Below the pieces are notes generated by a model. That model did no database searches and had not been told where the DNA came from. It saw only the letters and a program-made list of their open reading frames with translations. Of a stretch of DNA of 64,000 bases, positions 30,805-39,315 are shown in pieces. Location of the stretch: positions 3,626,501 to 3,690,500 of the forward strand of contig NZ_CP050695.1 of the NCBI RefSeq assembly GCF_012044895.1, given 5' to 3'. Each line of letters starts with the position of its first letter. The first letter of the stretch is position 1. The translations under genes and the position numbers were made by a program. The stretch is from Aquisalimonas sp. 2447 (GTDB taxonomy: Bacteria; Pseudomonadota; Gammaproteobacteria; Nitrococcales; Aquisalimonadaceae).

Positions 30805-30852
30805 ATTCAGTCAATCGGAAACCGTGAGGAATCACTGGGACCGCAGGGAAAG

Positions 30853-30926
30853 TGGAGCGGGTGATGGGAATCGAACCCACATTAAGAGCTTGGGAAGCTC
30901 CCGTTCTACCATTGAACTACACCCGC
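30853..30926 (-). tRNA. tRNA-Gly(CCC)
   Basis: The 74-nt minus-strand sequence starts GCGGGTGTAGTTCAATGG, has the anticodon loop TTCCCAA (anticodon CCC) on GGAGC/GCTCT, a T-arm GGTTCGATTCC, and an encoded CCA. The pattern closely follows E. coli glyU. A G-U pair closes the anticodon stem. Confidence 0.97.
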
Positions 30927-31029
30927 ATGACCCGCATGCAATTTAGCGGGGAACAACAGGCATTGGCAAGCCCCGTGCGGCCGGACATGTTGTAGACTGC
31001 CGCCTGGCAACGAGTCGTTGACGAGCACC

Positions 31030-31230
31030 ATGAACATTCAGCTGAACGGCGAAACCACGCAGCTTCCGGAAGCCATCACGGTGGCTGACCTTATCGAGCG
31101 CCTGCAACTGTCGCAGCGGCGTATCGCCGTGGAGATCAACGAGGATGTGGTCCCGCGCAGCCAGTTCCCGCAACGGCAACTTCGCGCGGACGACCGGGTG
31201 GAGATCATTCACGCCATCGGCGGTGGCTGA
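31030..31230 (+). CDS. thiS: Sulfur carrier protein ThiS
   Basis: A 66-residue ubiquitin-like protein ending in GGG. The penultimate glycine pair is adenylated then thiocarboxylated to donate sulfur in thiazole synthesis. The start [20 protein letters not shown] and the acidic patch [14 protein letters not shown] match ThiS. I start at ATG 31030 (a TTG at 31018 is possible). It is 11 nt before thiG. I looked for a TPP riboswitch upstream and did not see one. Confidence 0.94.
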   Translation: MNIQLNGETTQLPEAITVADLIERLQLSQRRIAVEINEDVVPRSQFPQRQLRADDRVEIIHAIGGG

Positions 31231-31241
31231 AAAGGAGTCCC

Positions 31242-32024
31242 ATGAGCGACGAACCCCTTGTTATCGCCGGGCGCGAGTACCAGTCGCGCCTGCTGGTAGG
31301 CACCGGAAAGTACCGGGACATGCATGAGACGGATACGGCGATTACCGCCAGCGGTGCCGAGATCGTCACCGTCGCCCTGCGCCGTTCGAACCTGGGCCAG
31401 GACCCGGACCAGCCGAACCTTCTGGACGTGATTCCGCCGGACCGCTACACCATTCTGCCCAATACTGCCGGGTGCTATACGGCCAGGGATGCCGTGCGCA
31501 CCTGCCGCCTCGCCCGGGAGCTGCTGGACGGCCACACGCTGGTGAAGCTGGAAGTGCTGGGCGACGAAAAGACCCTGTATCCGGACATGCGCGAGACCTT
31601 CGTCGCCGCCGAGGAGCTGGTGCGGGACGGCTTCCAGGTCATGGTGTACATGACCGACGACCCCATTGCCGCGCGGCAGCTGGAGGAGATCGGCTGTGTC
31701 GCGGTGATGCCGCTGGCGGCACCCATCGGCTCCGGGCTGGGCATCCAGAACAAGTACAACCTGCTGGAGATCATCGACAACGCCGGTGTACCGGTGCTGG
31801 TTGACGCCGGTGTGGGCACGGCCTCCGATGCGGCAGTGGCCATGGAGCTCGGCTGCGACGGGGTGCTGATGAACAGCGCCATTGCCGGCGCCCGGGAGCC
31901 CGTGCGCATGGCCCGGGCCATGCGCAATGCCGTGGCGGCCGGCCGCGACGCTTACCTGGCCGGGCGCATTCCGCGGAAACGCAACGCCAGCGCCTCCTCC
32001 CCCCTCGACGGCACGTTCTTCTGA
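31242..32024 (+). CDS. thiG: Thiazole synthase
   Basis: A 260-residue TIM-barrel enzyme that condenses deoxyxylulose 5-phosphate, dehydroglycine and ThiS-borne sulfur into the thiazole of thiamine. Motifs: [27 protein letters not shown] (Schiff-base Lys), [20 protein letters not shown] and [25 protein letters not shown] precedes ATG 31242. It forms thiS-thiG-trmB with tight spacing. Confidence 0.96.
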   Translation: MSDEPLVIAGREYQSRLLVGTGKYRDMHETDTAITASGAEIVTVALRRSNLGQDPDQPNLLDVIPPDRYTILPNTAGCYTARDAVRTCRLARELLDGHTLVKLEVLGDEKTLYPDMRETFVAAEELVRDGFQVMVYMTDDPIAARQLEEIGCVAVMPLAAPIGSGLGIQNKYNLLEIIDNAGVPVLVDAGVGTASDAAVAMELGCDGVLMNSAIAGAREPVRMARAMRNAVAAGRDAYLAGRIPRKRNASASSPLDGTFF

Positions 32025-32028
32025 GCCC

Positions 32029-32739
32029 ATGAGCACTGACCAGCCCCTGCATCACCGCTATGTGCGCAGTTTCGTCCGCCGCGAGGGGCGACTGACCGAG
32101 GGCCAGAAACGGGCCCTGGATGCGCACTACGCCGAGTACGGCCTGCCGGCGGACAAGCAACCCCTGGACCTGGCGGCAACCTTCGGCCGGTCGGCGCCGG
32201 TAATTCTGGAGATCGGGTTCGGCAACGGCGAGTCCCTGGCGGAAATGGCGGCAACCCACCCGGAGCGCGATTACCTCGGCGTGGAGGTCCACCGCCCCGG
32301 CATCGGGCGGCTGCTGCACCTGGTCACCGAACAGGGGCTGACCAACGTCCGGGTCATCGACGGTGATGCCGTCGAGGTCATGACCCACCAGTTACGCCCC
32401 GGCTCCCTGGCCGGCATCCAGCTCTACTTCCCGGACCCCTGGCCGAAGAAGCGCCATCACAAGCGCCGGATCGTGCAACCGGACTGGGTGGAACTTGCCG
32501 CAAGCCGCCTGCAGCCCGGCGGCTGGCTCCATCTGGCCACGGACTGGGACGACTACGCCGAACACATGCTCGCCGTGATGGAGGCGAACCCATGTTTCGA
32601 GAACGTCTACGGCGCGGGCTGCTATGCGGACTCGCCCGGCGAGCGCCCGCGCACCAAGTTCGAGGAGCGCGGCACCCGCAAGGGGCACGCGGTGCGCGAT
32701 CTCGTCTACCGCCGCCGGTCGGACGACCGCGCGACCTGA
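32029..32739 (+). CDS. trmB: tRNA (guanine-N7)-methyltransferase
   Basis: 236 residues. It methylates G46 in the variable loop of tRNAs. Motif I VILEIGFGNGESLAEMA, the basic N-terminal VRSFVRREGRLTEGQKRAL, and the catalytic block QLYFPDPWPKKRHHKRR followed by FATDWDDY-type LATDWDDYAEHML are diagnostic. ATG 32029 lies 4 nt after the thiG stop. The thiS-thiG-trmB order is common in gammaproteobacteria. Confidence 0.96.
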   Translation: MSTDQPLHHRYVRSFVRREGRLTEGQKRALDAHYAEYGLPADKQPLDLAATFGRSAPVILEIGFGNGESLAEMAATHPERDYLGVEVHRPGIGRLLHLVTEQGLTNVRVIDGDAVEVMTHQLRPGSLAGIQLYFPDPWPKKRHHKRRIVQPDWVELAASRLQPGGWLHLATDWDDYAEHMLAVMEANPCFENVYGAGCYADSPGERPRTKFEERGTRKGHAVRDLVYRRRSDDRAT

Positions 32740-32769
32740 ACGTCCTACAACATCAAGGGGAGAGTGACC

Positions 32770-33807
32770 ATGGAATACCGTCCGCTGGGCACCACCGGCA
32801 CCGAGGTGAGCACCATCTGCCTGGGCACCATGACCTGGGGCGAACAGAACACCGAGGCGGAGGCACACGAGCAGCTCAGCTACGCCGTGGACCAGGGTGT
32901 GAACTTCATTGACACCGCCGAGATGTACCCGGTGCCGCCCAAGGCAGACACCATGGGCCTCACGGAGCAGTACATCGGCACCTGGCTGAAGGGCCGCCAG
33001 GACCGTGATCGCCTGATTCTCGCCAGCAAGATTGCCGGGCCCGGTCTGGATCACTGCCGCGACGGCGCTTCCCGACACACCCCGGAGCAACTGCGCGAGG
33101 CGGTGAATGGCTCCCTGAAACGGCTGCAGACGGACTATATCGACCTCTATCAGCTGCACTGGCCGGCCCGCAGTGCCAACTACTTCGGCCGGCTGGGCTT
33201 CTCGCCCAAGGACCGGGACGACATCATGACCCCGCTGGAAGACACCCTCGAGACCCTGGACACGCTGGTGCGCGAGGGCAAGATCCGCTGGGTGGGCCTG
33301 TCCAACGAAACGCCCTGGGGGGTGATGAAGTTCCTGCAGCTGGCCGAGGCGCGCGGCTGGCCCCGTATGCAGACAGTGCAGAACCCCTACAGCCTGCTGA
33401 ACCGCACTTACGAGGTGGGACTGGCCGAAGTCAGCCACCGCGAGCAGTGTGGCCTGCTCGCCTACTCGCCGCTGGGTTTCGGCATGCTCAGCGGCAAGTA
33501 TCTGAACGACCAGTGGCCGGACGGTGCGCGACTGACTCTCTATGACCGCTTCCAGCGCTACCTGAACGACGCCGGCAAGACGGCCACAGCGGCGTATGTG
33601 GCACTGGCCCGGGAGCATGGGCTGGACCCGGCACAGATGGCCCTGGCCTGGGTGAACAGCCGCCCGTTCCTCACCAGCAACATTATCGGCGCCACCACCA
33701 TGGAACAGCTGCGCAGCAACATTGCCAGCATGCAGGTGGCACTGAGCGACGAGGTGCGGGAAGGCATCGAGGCCATTCACGCACGCATGCCCAATCCCTG
33801 CCCGTAA
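32770..33807 (+). CDS. tas: Aldo-keto reductase of the Tas type
   Basis: A 345-residue NADP-dependent aldo-keto reductase, close to E. coli Tas (346). The catalytic Asp and Tyr lie in NFIDTAEMYP, the Lys in LILASKIAGP and the His in YQLHWPARSANYF. The start MEYRPLGTTGTEVSTICLGT is typical. The TMTWGEQN and PVPPKADTMGLTE insertions match Tas. The physiological substrate is unknown. GGGGAGAGTGACC precedes ATG 32770. Probably a separate transcription unit or the tail of the trmB one (30-nt gap). Confidence 0.88.
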   Translation: MEYRPLGTTGTEVSTICLGTMTWGEQNTEAEAHEQLSYAVDQGVNFIDTAEMYPVPPKADTMGLTEQYIGTWLKGRQDRDRLILASKIAGPGLDHCRDGASRHTPEQLREAVNGSLKRLQTDYIDLYQLHWPARSANYFGRLGFSPKDRDDIMTPLEDTLETLDTLVREGKIRWVGLSNETPWGVMKFLQLAEARGWPRMQTVQNPYSLLNRTYEVGLAEVSHREQCGLLAYSPLGFGMLSGKYLNDQWPDGARLTLYDRFQRYLNDAGKTATAAYVALAREHGLDPAQMALAWVNSRPFLTSNIIGATTMEQLRSNIASMQVALSDEVREGIEAIHARMPNPCP

Positions 33808-33858
33808 TCCGCGAGCCACCAGGCCGGGCACGAGGGCACCGGAGCGTGCCGCAGCGGC

Positions 33859-33887
33859 TTGCCCTTGTCGTTCCCGGCTTCTATACC
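33859..33887 (+). promoter_or_regulatory. Putative promoter of the DUF6763-nfi unit, with structured leader
   Basis: TTGCCC (33859-33864), 17 bp and TATACC (33882-33887) form a promoter-like pair. The resulting leader of about 134 nt contains several hairpins: GGACG/CGTCC at 33905-33919, a 7-bp CCGGGCC/GGCCCGG at 33954-33970, and GGCA/TGCC close to the ribosome site. No known riboswitch pattern was recognised. Confidence 0.45.
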
Positions 33888-34028
33888 TAGAAGGAGCGTC
33901 CCAAGGACGTGCGGCGTCCCCGTCTTCCACACATCGGCGGGGCCACCTGACACCCGGGCCTTCGGCCCGGCTTATCCGATTGCCTCTGTCAAACGGCAGG
34001 TATGCCGCGCCGCGGGGGAGGAACAGGC

Positions 34029-34328
34029 ATGGGTATGCATTACCAACCCGTTATCGGTGACTGGTACGAAACAGCTACGGGGGAGGCCTTCGAGGTCGTG
34101 GCGCTGGACCCGGACGAAGGTACCCTGGAAATACAGTACTTCGACGGCGCCATCGAGGAACTGGACATGGAAACCTGGCTCGAGCTGGAGCTGGTCGCCA
34201 TCGAGCCGCCGGAGGACTACTCCGGCTCACTGGACATTTCCCGAGAGGACTACGGCATGGGGACCGACGACAGCGTATCCATGCGCTTCAACGGCAACCC
34301 CCTGGACGGCTTCGACTTCGACCGCTGA
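34029..34328 (+). CDS. Conserved acidic protein (DUF6763-like)
   Basis: 99 residues starting MGMHYQPVIGDWYETATGEA, then FEVVALDPDEGTLEIQYFDG and AIEELDMETWLELE. The pattern is that of a small beta-rich protein common in gammaproteobacteria which I recall as DUF6763; function unknown. It is very acidic (ends DGFDFDR). GGGGAGGAACAGGC gives a strong ribosome site for ATG 34029. It lies 6 nt before nfi, so the two share a transcript. Confidence 0.8.
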   Translation: MGMHYQPVIGDWYETATGEAFEVVALDPDEGTLEIQYFDGAIEELDMETWLELELVAIEPPEDYSGSLDISREDYGMGTDDSVSMRFNGNPLDGFDFDR

Positions 34329-34334
34329 ACGGGA

Positions 34335-35006
34335 ATGGAAGACAGCGTCTCTCCCGTTCCCGCGACATGGCCCCGTGATCTGAAAAGCGCCGGCGCCGTG
34401 CAGCGCGCAATGGCGCCCTTGGTGCGATTGCAGGACGACACCGCCGCGGTCACGACCATCGCCGGAGTGGATACCGGGTTCGAGGATGGTGGTGCGACCG
34501 CGAGGGCCTGTATCGCCGTTGTCCGGTGGCCGGACCTTGCCCCGGTTACCACGGTCGTCGGCCGGGCTGCCGTTGCATTCCCGTATATCCCCGGCTACCT
34601 CTCCTTCCGGGAAATGCCCGCGGTCCTGTCAGCCATGGCCGAACTCCCTGCGCTCCCGGACCTCCTGCTCTGCGACGGCCAGGGCATCGCCCACCCGCGG
34701 CGCTTCGGCATCGCCGCCCATCTCGGACTGTGGCTGGACCGCCCCGCCATCGGCGTCGGCAAGAGCCGCCTGTGCGGCGAACATGCGCCGGTGGGCAACA
34801 ACAAGGGCGAGGAAGAACCGCTGTACGACGGGGGCGAGAGAATCGGTACCGTCCTTCGCAGCCGAACCGGCGTCAAACCGTTGTACGTCTCCCCGGGACA
34901 CCGGGTGGACCATCAGGCGGCGGTGCGCTGGGTGCTGGCCTGTACGTCGCGATACCGACTGCCGGAGCCGATCCGCGCAGCCGACCGCACCGCTTCAGGG
35001 CGGTAA
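34335..35006 (+). CDS. nfi: Endonuclease V (deoxyinosine 3'-endonuclease)
   Basis: 223 residues. It nicks DNA near deaminated adenine. Metal ligands Asp46 (AGVDTGF) and Asp114 (LLCDGQGIAHPRR) and the lesion wedge AFPYIPGYLSFRE (Tyr84 region) are intact, as is the Lys in AIGVGKSRL. Length agrees with E. coli Nfi (223). It is the second gene after DUF6763 and converges on the response-regulator gene with 24 nt between stops. Confidence 0.94.
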   Translation: MEDSVSPVPATWPRDLKSAGAVQRAMAPLVRLQDDTAAVTTIAGVDTGFEDGGATARACIAVVRWPDLAPVTTVVGRAAVAFPYIPGYLSFREMPAVLSAMAELPALPDLLLCDGQGIAHPRRFGIAAHLGLWLDRPAIGVGKSRLCGEHAPVGNNKGEEEPLYDGGERIGTVLRSRTGVKPLYVSPGHRVDHQAAVRWVLACTSRYRLPEPIRAADRTASGR

Positions 35007-35030
35007 TGAGTCCGGTGCGCCGCTGCCGGC

Positions 35031-36455
35031 TCAGACCGCGAGCAGCAGTGCCGCCAGCACCCCGACGGCCAGCACCAGGCCGCCCACCAGCGTAAAGCGG
35101 CGCGTGCGGGCGTGGGCTGCATGGGCCTCGGCGGCGGCTTCCTCCGCGGCGGCCGCGGCAGCCTCCCGCAGCATGGCCTCGGAGGCACTCTCCACCGCTG
35201 ACTCCACCGCCGAGGTCGCCGCCTCGGCGGCTCGGTCCCGCACCCACTGATCCAGGGCATTCTTCAGAACCGGCACGCCATGGTCGTTCAAGGAGGCGAT
35301 CAGCTGTTCACGAAAGACTTCACTGTCCGCCAGCCCCTCCAGGCGCTGCGCCAGCAGGCTGTCCACCTGCTCAGTCAGCTCATCGTCGCCGGATGCTTGC
35401 GCCTCCTGGTGCGCCAGGCCCGCCTGCACTGCCTGTTCGGCGGCGGATCGCGCCACCTGCTGCGCCTCCTGCTGCAGGCTGGCAGAGACTTCCGCCACCG
35501 CCTGCTGGGCGGCGCTCCGGGCGGCCTCGGTGGCTTCCCGGACCACCTCCCGGCGGGATACGGTCAACTCCTCGCGCAGGGTATCCAGGCGCTGATCGAG
35601 ATCCTCGGGTGTCACCGAGGCACCGCCAGCCAACTCTTCCCGCAGGCTCTCACGCAACTCGGCACCCATGCGGTCAAGCTGGTGCTGCCAATGGATGCTG
35701 GCCTCATCAAGCCGGGCGCCGACCGCATCGGTGGCGGCGCTGCGGGCGGCCTCCTCCGCCCGCCGCTCGATGGCGGCAACATCCACCTCCGGCGCCGGGG
35801 GTGGGACCGCGGCGGAGTCGGCTGTCGGCTCCGGCTCGGCAGAGACAGGTGTCTCGGCCGGCACCACCGGCTCCGGCCGCCGGTGTCCGGAAACGTCCTC
35901 CGGTTCGGGCTCATCCACTGGCGTGGGAGCAGGCTCCGGATCCGGTTGCCACGCTGGCTCCGGGTCCGGATCGGTGGAGCCCATAGGCGACGGAGCCGGC
36001 GCAGGCGGCTCAACGGAGTCCGGCCCGACGGGAGAGGAAGGCTGGGCCTCCGGTGTCGCCGACGGGGCAGCAGCCACCGGCGGCTCCCAGGACTGCACCT
36101 GGTGCAGGACGTGGTCGAGCCCGTCCTCACTGGTGGGTTTGGAGAGGAAACCGCAGATGCCGATCTCCCGCGCACGGATTCGATCGTTATCGCTGTCCTG
36201 GGAGGTGTACATCACCAGAGGCACGGGCGGACACTCGGGCAACGCCTGGATAGCCTGGGCTGCCTCGAAGCCGTCCATGTCCGGCATCATGTAATCGAGA
36301 AACACCACGTCCGGCACGGCATGACGCAGATGATCCAGCGCCTCACCACCGGAACCGGCCACATCCACTTCCAGGCCACGGCGCGTCAGCAGTTTGCTCA
36401 GTGCCACCCGCGCCAGGCGGGAGTCATCCACCACCAGCGCCCTGTTCAAAGCCAT
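35031..36455 (-). CDS. Response regulator with coiled coil and C-terminal membrane anchor
   Basis: 474 residues in four parts. Residues 1-125 are a receiver domain with Asp10/Asp11, phosphoacceptor Asp54 (VFLDYMMPDMDGF), Thr84 and Lys106, all intact. About 130-230 is a Pro/Glu/Ser-rich linker. About 230-440 is Ala/Glu/Gln-rich coiled coil. The last 22 residues (TLVGGLVLAVGVLAALLLAV) form one membrane helix at the extreme C-terminus. There is no DNA-binding or enzymatic output. I start at ATG 36455. No histidine kinase is adjacent. The role is unknown; a membrane-tethered phospho-switch is inference. Confidence 0.85.
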   Translation of the reverse strand: MALNRALVVDDSRLARVALSKLLTRRGLEVDVAGSGGEALDHLRHAVPDVVFLDYMMPDMDGFEAAQAIQALPECPPVPLVMYTSQDSDNDRIRAREIGICGFLSKPTSEDGLDHVLHQVQSWEPPVAAAPSATPEAQPSSPVGPDSVEPPAPAPSPMGSTDPDPEPAWQPDPEPAPTPVDEPEPEDVSGHRRPEPVVPAETPVSAEPEPTADSAAVPPPAPEVDVAAIERRAEEAARSAATDAVGARLDEASIHWQHQLDRMGAELRESLREELAGGASVTPEDLDQRLDTLREELTVSRREVVREATEAARSAAQQAVAEVSASLQQEAQQVARSAAEQAVQAGLAHQEAQASGDDELTEQVDSLLAQRLEGLADSEVFREQLIASLNDHGVPVLKNALDQWVRDRAAEAATSAVESAVESASEAMLREAAAAAAEEAAAEAHAAHARTRRFTLVGGLVLAVGVLAALLLAV

Positions 36456-36622
36456 TCCTGTTCTCCCTGTGCTCACACCCGGGCAAGGGTACTCCGGGCC
36501 GGCGATGCGAATGCAACTATCGCATGAGGACGGGGGACGGTTTTGCGCGACGGATCACAGTGTCGCGGTTCCCGCTCATCGGGTACGGTGGCATGACAGT
36601 CCCTGTCGGCGGAGCACTGCCC

Positions 36623-37006
36623 ATGAACCTGGAAAAAGTCGTCTTCGGTTTCTTCATCCTTCTCGCGCTGACCCTGAACTTCGGCTTTTTTCTCGGCGAG
36701 TTTGACAACCCGGACCATCACAACGTCTACGAACTGTTCGCTGCCATCGTCGTCAGCCTCATCGCCACCGTCCTGAAATTCGGCGAACGCACACAGATCG
36801 GCGCCGTCCTGCTGGCCGCCAGTCTGGTGGCGGACCTGCAGCTCATCGCCGCAGCGCTGGTCTGGGGGATTGCGGTGCATGTGGCGGATGTCGGGCTGCC
36901 GCCGGCGGTCATGGCCAGCATCGTGTCCCTCTCCGGCGGCGCCCTGCTGGCCAACCTGGTCTCGGCGACACTGCTGGTCATCGAAACCTCCAGCCTGCAG
37001 CGATGA
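36623..37006 (+). CDS. DUF6394-like inner-membrane protein
   Basis: 127 residues with about four hydrophobic segments: KVVFGFFILLALTLNFGFFL, YELFAAIVVSLIATVLKFGE, GAVLLAASLVADLQLIAAAL, and VMASIVSLSGGALLANLVSA. The sequence between the first two (GEFDNPDHHNVYELF) is strongly patterned. I recall it as DUF6394. Its TGA overlaps the ATG of the potassium channel gene (ATGA), so the two proteins are made together, and a channel-associated role is a reasonable guess. ATG 36623 has GGAG upstream. Confidence 0.82.
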   Translation: MNLEKVVFGFFILLALTLNFGFFLGEFDNPDHHNVYELFAAIVVSLIATVLKFGERTQIGAVLLAASLVADLQLIAAALVWGIAVHVADVGLPPAVMASIVSLSGGALLANLVSATLLVIETSSLQR

Positions 37007-38727
37007 GAACCACCGGCAGCACCGTTGTCCCGTTGATTCTGCGGCGGATGCGGCCTCCGCTGCTGGTGCTCATCTGCGCGTACGCCATCGCAGTGGCGGG
37101 CCTGACCCTGATGCCCGGCCAGGACGCCGACGGCGACCCCTGGCGCATGGACTTCTTCCATGCCTTCTACGTCATTACCTACACCGCCCCCACCATCGGT
37201 TTCGGCGAGATCCCCTACGAGTTCAGCGGTGCACAGCGCCTGTGGGTGACGTTCAGCATCTACCTGACCGTACTGGCCTGGCTCTACGCCGTGGGTACCA
37301 TCATCTCGCTGATCCAGGACCCCGCCTTCCGCGGCGCCATGCAGCGTGCGCGGCTGCGTCGCGCGGTTCGGCAGATGAGTGAACCGTTCTACATCGTCTG
37401 CGGCCACGGGGACACCGGCAGCCTGCTGGTCCGGTCACTCACGGAGCGACGCCGCCGCGTGGTGGTGGTGGACCACGCCCAGGCGGCCATCGAGGCGCTG
37501 GAACTGCGGGATCTCGGCGTCTATGTGCCCGGTTTCCAGCTGGACGCCGAAGTACCGGACCACCTGGCCGTGGCCGGCCTCAGGCACCGCTGGTGTGCCG
37601 GCATTGTTGCCGTCACCGACAGTGATCACGCCAATCTCAAGGTCGCACTCACCAGCAAACTGCAGAATCCTTCCATGACGGTGGTTGCCCGGGCGTTGAC
37701 CACCGAGGGCGCCGCCAACATGGCCTCCTTCGGCACGGACAAGGTGGTCAACGCCTATGATGGCTTCGCCGACCGGCTGAGACTGGCCATTGTGTCGCCG
37801 GACATGCACCGCATTCAGGACTGGCTCACCGGCATACCGGCCACGACACTCCCGGAACGCCCGCTGCCACCGTCCGGACGCTGGATCATCTGCGGCTTCG
37901 GTCGCCTGGGCCGGGCAGTGTACCGGGAGCTCAGACGCCTGGGCATGGACGTGGTCATCGTCGACGAGGACCCGGTCGGCAATGATTGCCCGCCGGACAC
38001 CATCCCCGGCAAGGGCACGGAAGCCGCGACCCTGCGCGCCGCCGGCATTGCCTCGGCGGATGCCCTGCTGGCCGCAACCAGCGATGACGCCGATAACCTC
38101 TCCATCGTCATGACCGGCCGCACGCTCAATCCGGACATCTACATGGCAGCACGGGAGAACGACCTCACAAGCAAACCGCTGCTGCAGGCCGCCGATGTGG
38201 ATCTGCCCGTGGAGCCGAGCTACATCCTGGCAAGCCACATCCTCTCGGTCCTCAATGCGCCACTACTGGACGATTTTCTGGACCAGGCCCGCGGTCAGGA
38301 CGGCGCCTGGCAGGCCGCGCTGGCGGAAGAGATACGGGGCGTTGCCGGAGGGATCATTCCCGAAACCTGGACGCTTCGGGTGAGCCAGGCGCGTGCACCG
38401 GCGGTGCTGGACGCCCTGGACCGCGGCACGGACGTGCCGCTGTCGGCCATCACCCAGCACCCGAGAGACCGTACACAGCCCATCGACTGCCTACCATTGA
38501 TGCTGGTGCGGGAAGACCAACTCACGTTGCTGCCCGAACAGGAAACCCGCCTGGCCAGCGGCGACCGGATTCTCTTCTGCGGGACGCACCAGGCGCTGAG
38601 GTTGATGTCCGTGCCGTTGCGGCACGTCAATAACTTGCGTTACATGATCAGTGGCGAGAGCATCCCCGACGGACTGCTCTGGCGGCTTCTTGTCCACCGC
38701 CGAAGCGCGCCCCGTCACGCCAGGTGA
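37003..38727 (+). CDS. Potassium channel with two RCK/TrkA domains
   Basis: 574 residues. Two membrane helices (about 17-37 and 81-105) flank a pore loop with the filter TIGFGE at residues 64-69, in place of the usual TVGYGD. Then come two Rossmann-like TrkA-N units: IVCGHGDTGSLLVRSL near 126 and IICGFGRLGRAVYREL near 290, with the second acidic strand VVIVDEDP. A TrkA-C-like end follows (QLTLLPEQETRLASGDRILF). Such channels are gated by nucleotides or ions. Translationally coupled to the DUF6394 gene. Confidence 0.9.
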   Translation: MRTTGSTVVPLILRRMRPPLLVLICAYAIAVAGLTLMPGQDADGDPWRMDFFHAFYVITYTAPTIGFGEIPYEFSGAQRLWVTFSIYLTVLAWLYAVGTIISLIQDPAFRGAMQRARLRRAVRQMSEPFYIVCGHGDTGSLLVRSLTERRRRVVVVDHAQAAIEALELRDLGVYVPGFQLDAEVPDHLAVAGLRHRWCAGIVAVTDSDHANLKVALTSKLQNPSMTVVARALTTEGAANMASFGTDKVVNAYDGFADRLRLAIVSPDMHRIQDWLTGIPATTLPERPLPPSGRWIICGFGRLGRAVYRELRRLGMDVVIVDEDPVGNDCPPDTIPGKGTEAATLRAAGIASADALLAATSDDADNLSIVMTGRTLNPDIYMAARENDLTSKPLLQAADVDLPVEPSYILASHILSVLNAPLLDDFLDQARGQDGAWQAALAEEIRGVAGGIIPETWTLRVSQARAPAVLDALDRGTDVPLSAITQHPRDRTQPIDCLPLMLVREDQLTLLPEQETRLASGDRILFCGTHQALRLMSVPLRHVNNLRYMISGESIPDGLLWRLLVHRRSAPRHAR

Positions 38728-38748
38728 CGAGGCGCGGCGTGGCGGCGA

Positions 38749-39150
38749 TCACCCCACCGTGATCGCTTCGTCGGAGCGCGACTCCAGCCACTCCCGGGCA
38801 GGACCACACCCGTTGATCGCAGCTTGGTAGAACCACTTCACCGCAGTCTGGTAGTCAACCTCGACACCACGCCCCTCGGCGTACATGACACCAAGGTTGT
38901 GCTGAGCTTCGGCGTGACCGTTCTCCGCTGCCTGCTGCAGCCAGGACACCGCAAGCTCGTTGCTGCGGGGCACCCCCTGGCCGGTTGCATGCAGGAAACC
39001 CAGGGCGTGCTGCGCTTCCGGCAGCCCACGCAGTGCCGCCTGCCGGTAGAATCGCGCGGCGGTTTCCATCTGCATTGCCACACCGTCACCCATCTCGTAG
39101 CGCCGTCCGATCGCGTACGCTGCCTGCGCCATGTCGTCAATCGTCGTCAT
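38749..39150 (-). CDS. Sel1-repeat protein
   Basis: 133 residues with three Sel1-like TPR units: AAYAIGRRYEMGDGVAMQME, AQHALGFLHATGQGVPRSNE and AQHNLGVMYAEGRGVEVDYQ, then AVKWFYQAAINGCGPAREWL. Such repeats bind peptides or scaffold complexes. No signal peptide is seen from ATG 39150 (AGGGATAACA upstream); an open frame to 39219 would add a weakly hydrophobic start. It converges on the potassium channel gene with a 21-nt gap. Confidence 0.85.
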   Translation of the reverse strand: MTTIDDMAQAAYAIGRRYEMGDGVAMQMETAARFYRQAALRGLPEAQHALGFLHATGQGVPRSNELAVSWLQQAAENGHAEAQHNLGVMYAEGRGVEVDYQTAVKWFYQAAINGCGPAREWLESRSDEAITVG

Positions 39151-39315
39151 TGTTATCCCTACCCTATCAAGCGTTGCACCTGCTACCTCTGGGACAGATA
39201 CAAGCATGAACCGGGCCAACCCTATTTTTTATTTATAATCAGCACCTTAAAAATCCGCCCACGACAGGGTGACGAAGAGCGACAACATCCCGGGGCACCC
39301 CCTGGCCGCCATGCG

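Noticed and set aside
30927-31029. TPP riboswitch ahead of thiS
   Set aside because: The conserved riboswitch core (CTGAGA and the later GATCTGG-type pairing) is not present in the 100 nt between tRNA-Gly and thiS.
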